A DNA stretch of 64,000 nt, taken from the NCBI GenBank assembly GCA_019454045.1, contig SKCR01001885.1, forward strand, positions 29,805-93,804, written 5' to 3'. Source of the DNA: Zanthoxylum bungeanum. Taxonomy: Eukaryota; Streptophyta; Magnoliopsida; Sapindales; Rutaceae. Position numbers and translations under genes: made by a program. Positions 61,146 to 64,000 of this stretch are shown piece by piece; positions within the stretch are counted from its first letter, which is position 1; each line of letters opens with the position of its first letter. The notes under the pieces are model-generated. The model was not told the origin of the DNA, searched no databases, and worked only from the letters and a program-made list of their open reading frames with translations.

Positions 61146-61540
61146 TGACCGGTACGTAATCACACGCGTATAACGCAAGCGCACGTATCGTTCAAGTAGT
61201 ATAAAAAGTATCGATCCCACGAGAACTTAGTACCTAATCTATTAATTTTATAAGGTCAAATGATTACTAGTATCTAACAGGTTGATTGATTGATTTGAAA
61301 TGATGATGATTTTGAATTTAAAACAAGTAAAAAAAATTGCGCGAAAATAGGTTTAAGAAAATTCAATATTAGGAAACTTCTAGGGTTGTGAATTTTCCAA
61401 TATTATTTTAAAGATGAAGTGGTTATTTCATTTTTGTGTAATATATAGGTTTACTAACCTGAAATACTAAATTATATGAAAAGCCTATGCGATGGTCAGA
61501 CGCAAATACCCAGTATAACCCAATTGAACCATATGTCTAT
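61146..61540 (-). mobile_element. 5' LTR of the LOG-carrying element, U5 end only
   Basis: About 395 bases matching 53268-53665 closely, next to the primer-binding site. The rest is displaced by the copia LTR that starts at 61541, where the undisturbed copy reads on as GTCAACCAAATTA. Confidence 0.92.
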
Positions 61541-63952
61541 TGTAGGGGTTGGTGCTCAGAGCGCCAATTCCCGGTTGTATTTTTGTTAAAAACTTCTGTG
61601 TAAAACGTTATTATCAGTAATAATATATGCAGTTTCTATAATATAATCTATTCTTTTATATGGTAAAGACGTAATGACCCTAGAATGATTAGTCATGATA
61701 CAGTTGCAAAAGCGTCGCAACGGACATTGAGATGTATCATGACGTTGTCATTCTCAGACAGTTCCTGGTCAAGGGTTTACACTACTGGTCAGTATAGTAA
61801 ACCCGTTGAGACCGGTACATGTCGTATACTGGAATATATGATTCCAATGGTTTCTCAATGAACCATTAGTCTTGGAGACTAGTATAGACGTTGTAGGTGT
61901 TATAGCGGATAAACACTGAACGACTCACCGAAGATTCTTAATGGATGGTACACCAGCGTCAATAAGAATCTTCTTGGGTGAGTAGTAGCACTTGTGATTC
62001 TTAGACTTGAGATGCCATTGTGGGCACATGAGACATCTTCTACACTTAGACGAAGGCAGTCACGTCACCGATCTATTTAGATCAGACCTCCGCCTGTTCG
62101 TTGGGTGTAGATAGATCCTCAGGGTGTCCTATGTGTGTCAAGATAGGATCCGTCAGTTCTGTGTACCAGAGCATAGGTAGTCCATATGATTAGCAATCAG
62201 ATAAAACCATGGGCCCGTGGTAAAGTTTAGAAGCTAGTTCTAAACATTCTTTTGAGATTGCTAATAGAATAGTCGACTGGATAATCCCGATAGAGATTTG
62301 ACGTTTACATCTATATCTCTGGGATTTATCCGGATACCTGTGACGGAGGAATTATACATTTGCGATGACCTCGACCTGTATGGTTTAGCGAGATTATCCG
62401 TGATCGTCATAATCTACGGGTGGATAGATTATGGACATGAAATTAGATTTTGTGACGATATACCTGAACCTAGAGAGTCTCAATAAAAACATACTCGTTG
62501 AGCACTAGAGCAACTTAAATAATAATATTGATTATTTATAAAGTCGTTTAATGGTTAAACGCAAGATACATGCTAAAGAGACTAGATAGTCATTTCCTTA
62601 ATTATTGTGTATTTACATTTAATACTTGATTAATTTAAATACACATTAATTAATAGTCAAAATGAGTTATTTCACTTATTTCCTAAATGAATATATGTTT
62701 TTAATATTTAATGTAAATATTATACATATATTTAATATATTTGTATTTGATTAATTAATTAATTATTTAATTGTTAAATGATTAAATTAATTAAATATAA
62801 ATATCTTATGTTAGGATATTTAAAGTTAATGATGATAGTTGCATTTGTTGACTAAGGTAAATATCTAATAAAGGTGTTTGTGAGATATTTGTGCAAGTTG
62901 ACAACTTTAAAGTGAAATGAAAAATCAAATTACATTTATTGAATTTCATTTGATGAAATTCGGCCATAGGCCTTTTGGTGAAGATATAAATTGTTTTTCA
63001 TTTCATAATAAGCTAACCTAATACACTTACAAGAAACACCATTAAAAAAAAGAAAACAAAGAAAGCAAGTGAAGGAGAAAAGAAAACTTAAAGAAAAGCT
63101 TGGATTTTGTAAGTTTTTCAAACTTACTATAGAAGGAATTGTTCCTTAGGATCTAGGCAACATCTTGTGATGTTCTTAAGTTATTCTTTTCATTATTTCT
63201 TTTGTTTTGATGATGGAAATTTGGTTGAAAGTGTTGAGCATGTGTAATGAAGAAAGGTTGTAACTATTGTAGTTGTAAACATTCTTTTAAGGTTTATGAA
63301 ACCATGTTGCTAATCTAGAGTTGTTGACCCACTCTTAAATGACCTAGATTTGATCTTGAGTTGTTTCATTGTGTTGAGACTTGAATTTGATGGGAAAGAA
63401 TGATGATTGAAGTAATTGATTTAATGTATTGGGTCTAATTTGTCCAATTTGAGGAAATTGAAAATTAGGGTTTTTAACTAATTCCAAATTTGGGGGTTTT
63501 CATATATGTTGAGCATTTGGGTGTGTATATGATGCATGCAAAGTTTCATGTTGATTGGATTTCATTTGGATGAGTTTTGAAGCATGAAATGACCAAATGG
63601 TCAATTTAGACACCTAATGGTGCTCACGGCAATGGATAAGAAAAATGGGGATTTTGGTTGCTTTGGTGTTTTGATGTTTTGAAGATCATAAGTTCATCTT
63701 AGAAATGATTTAGAATCATTCAAAATTGATTGGATCAATTTCGGACTAAAACAGACAAAATACAAAGCAAGGGTATTTCGGTAATTCACCTAAAAATGTT
63801 TTATTGAATTTATTTTCATAATTTGATTATTGGAATATTAAATAAAATGTTTTTTATGTAATTAATCCGAGAAAAAGTTTTGAAATCTGAAAATCGGATT
63901 TTCACCGCTTCCGCTGCGTTACCGGACTCACCCCATAAATAACCCCCTTCCA
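61541..63952 (+). mobile_element. Copia LTR (lineage B, copy 4), 5' LTR
   Basis: About 2.4 kb, from TGTAGGGGTTGGTGCTC to CCCCCTTCCA, homologous to 41545-44149. The primer-binding site TGGTATCTGAAGC follows at 63956-63968, so the rest of this plus-strand element lies beyond the window. Confidence 0.88.
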
Positions 63953-63955
63953 AAA

Positions 63956-63968
63956 TGGTATCTGAAGC
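63956..63968 (+). promoter_or_regulatory. Primer-binding site of the copia element at the window end
   Basis: TGGTATCTGAAGC, a decayed initiator-Met site (compare TGGTATCAGAGC), three bases after the LTR end. Confidence 0.65.
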
Positions 63969-64000
63969 TAGTCTGATTCTAGGCCATTTGAAAATGATTA

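Noticed and set aside
60357..61220. A 287-codon open frame as one gag protein
   Set aside because: Its first 65 or so codons run through the LTR end and the tRNA-Asp-type primer-binding site, so only the part from about 61020 is gag.
1..64000. tRNA, rRNA, CRISPR arrays or bacterial operons
   Set aside because: None found by reading; the only tRNA-like strings are the short primer-binding sites of the elements.

Overview
The window is plant nuclear DNA, AT-rich, and built almost entirely of nested, mostly degenerate LTR retrotransposons. Three groups occur. (1) Ty3/gypsy elements of Athila type: tRNA-Asp-type primer-binding site, LTRs of about 2.16-2.18 kb running TGATGAG...CCGGTCA, and gag-PR-RT-RH-INT fragments. 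(2) Ty3/gypsy elements of Tat/Retand type: LTRs of about 2.2 kb with TGTAG...CTACA ends and a tandem-repeat 3' region. (3) Several Ty1/copia elements with initiator-Met-type primer-binding sites (TGGTATCAGAG). The gene structure and a copy of the plant cytokinin-activating gene LOG point to a flowering plant with a large, repeat-rich genome. The species cannot be named from the sequence. I saw no bacterial features, tRNA, rRNA or intact host gene.

Layout. 1-2183 and 13562-13919 are the two halves of one minus-strand Athila-like element (unknown 3' ORF, INT, RH, RT). A complete plus-strand copia element (2184-13561, 5-bp duplication CATCC) splits it, and a Tat-type solo LTR (10417-12607) sits in that copia's 3' LTR. 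13920-18342 is the 3' part of a minus-strand Tat/Retand element: LTR, tandem repeats, end of INT. 18343-21466 is the 3' part of an Athila-like element. 21467-24665 is a truncated Tat LTR joined to a truncated Athila LTR. 24951-32265 is a minus-strand copia element with a long but interrupted reading frame. 32266-47077 is a pile of related copia LTRs, a 5'-truncated copia pol (38680-41465), an inverted Athila LTR and a copia gag (46006-46785). 47078-52775 looks like a chromovirus-type long LTR holding a clean Athila solo LTR (49911-52093, duplication CTCAG). 53268-61540 is a minus-strand Athila-like deletion derivative. 61541-64000 is the start of another copia element.

The most interesting item is the 53268-61540 element. 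It keeps gag and protease but has lost RT, RNase H and most of integrase in a deletion that leaves the protease downstream sequence fused to the end of integrase. Between the pol remnant and the 3' LTR it holds an intronless copy of a LOG (cytokinin riboside 5'-monophosphate phosphoribohydrolase) gene, now broken by frameshifts and a stop. This resembles a gene-transducing, non-autonomous retrotransposon. A second notable signal is in the Athila-type LTRs: a dense array of ACGT-core (G-box/ABRE-like) sites directly upstream of a TATA box, bracketed by GCGTCGCGACGC palindromes. The third is an unrecognised small ORF just after integrase, shared by two element copies.

All coding regions of the mobile elements carry frameshifts or stops, so none looks autonomous. 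Coordinates of degenerate coding regions are approximate; LTR ends with target-site duplications are exact by eye.
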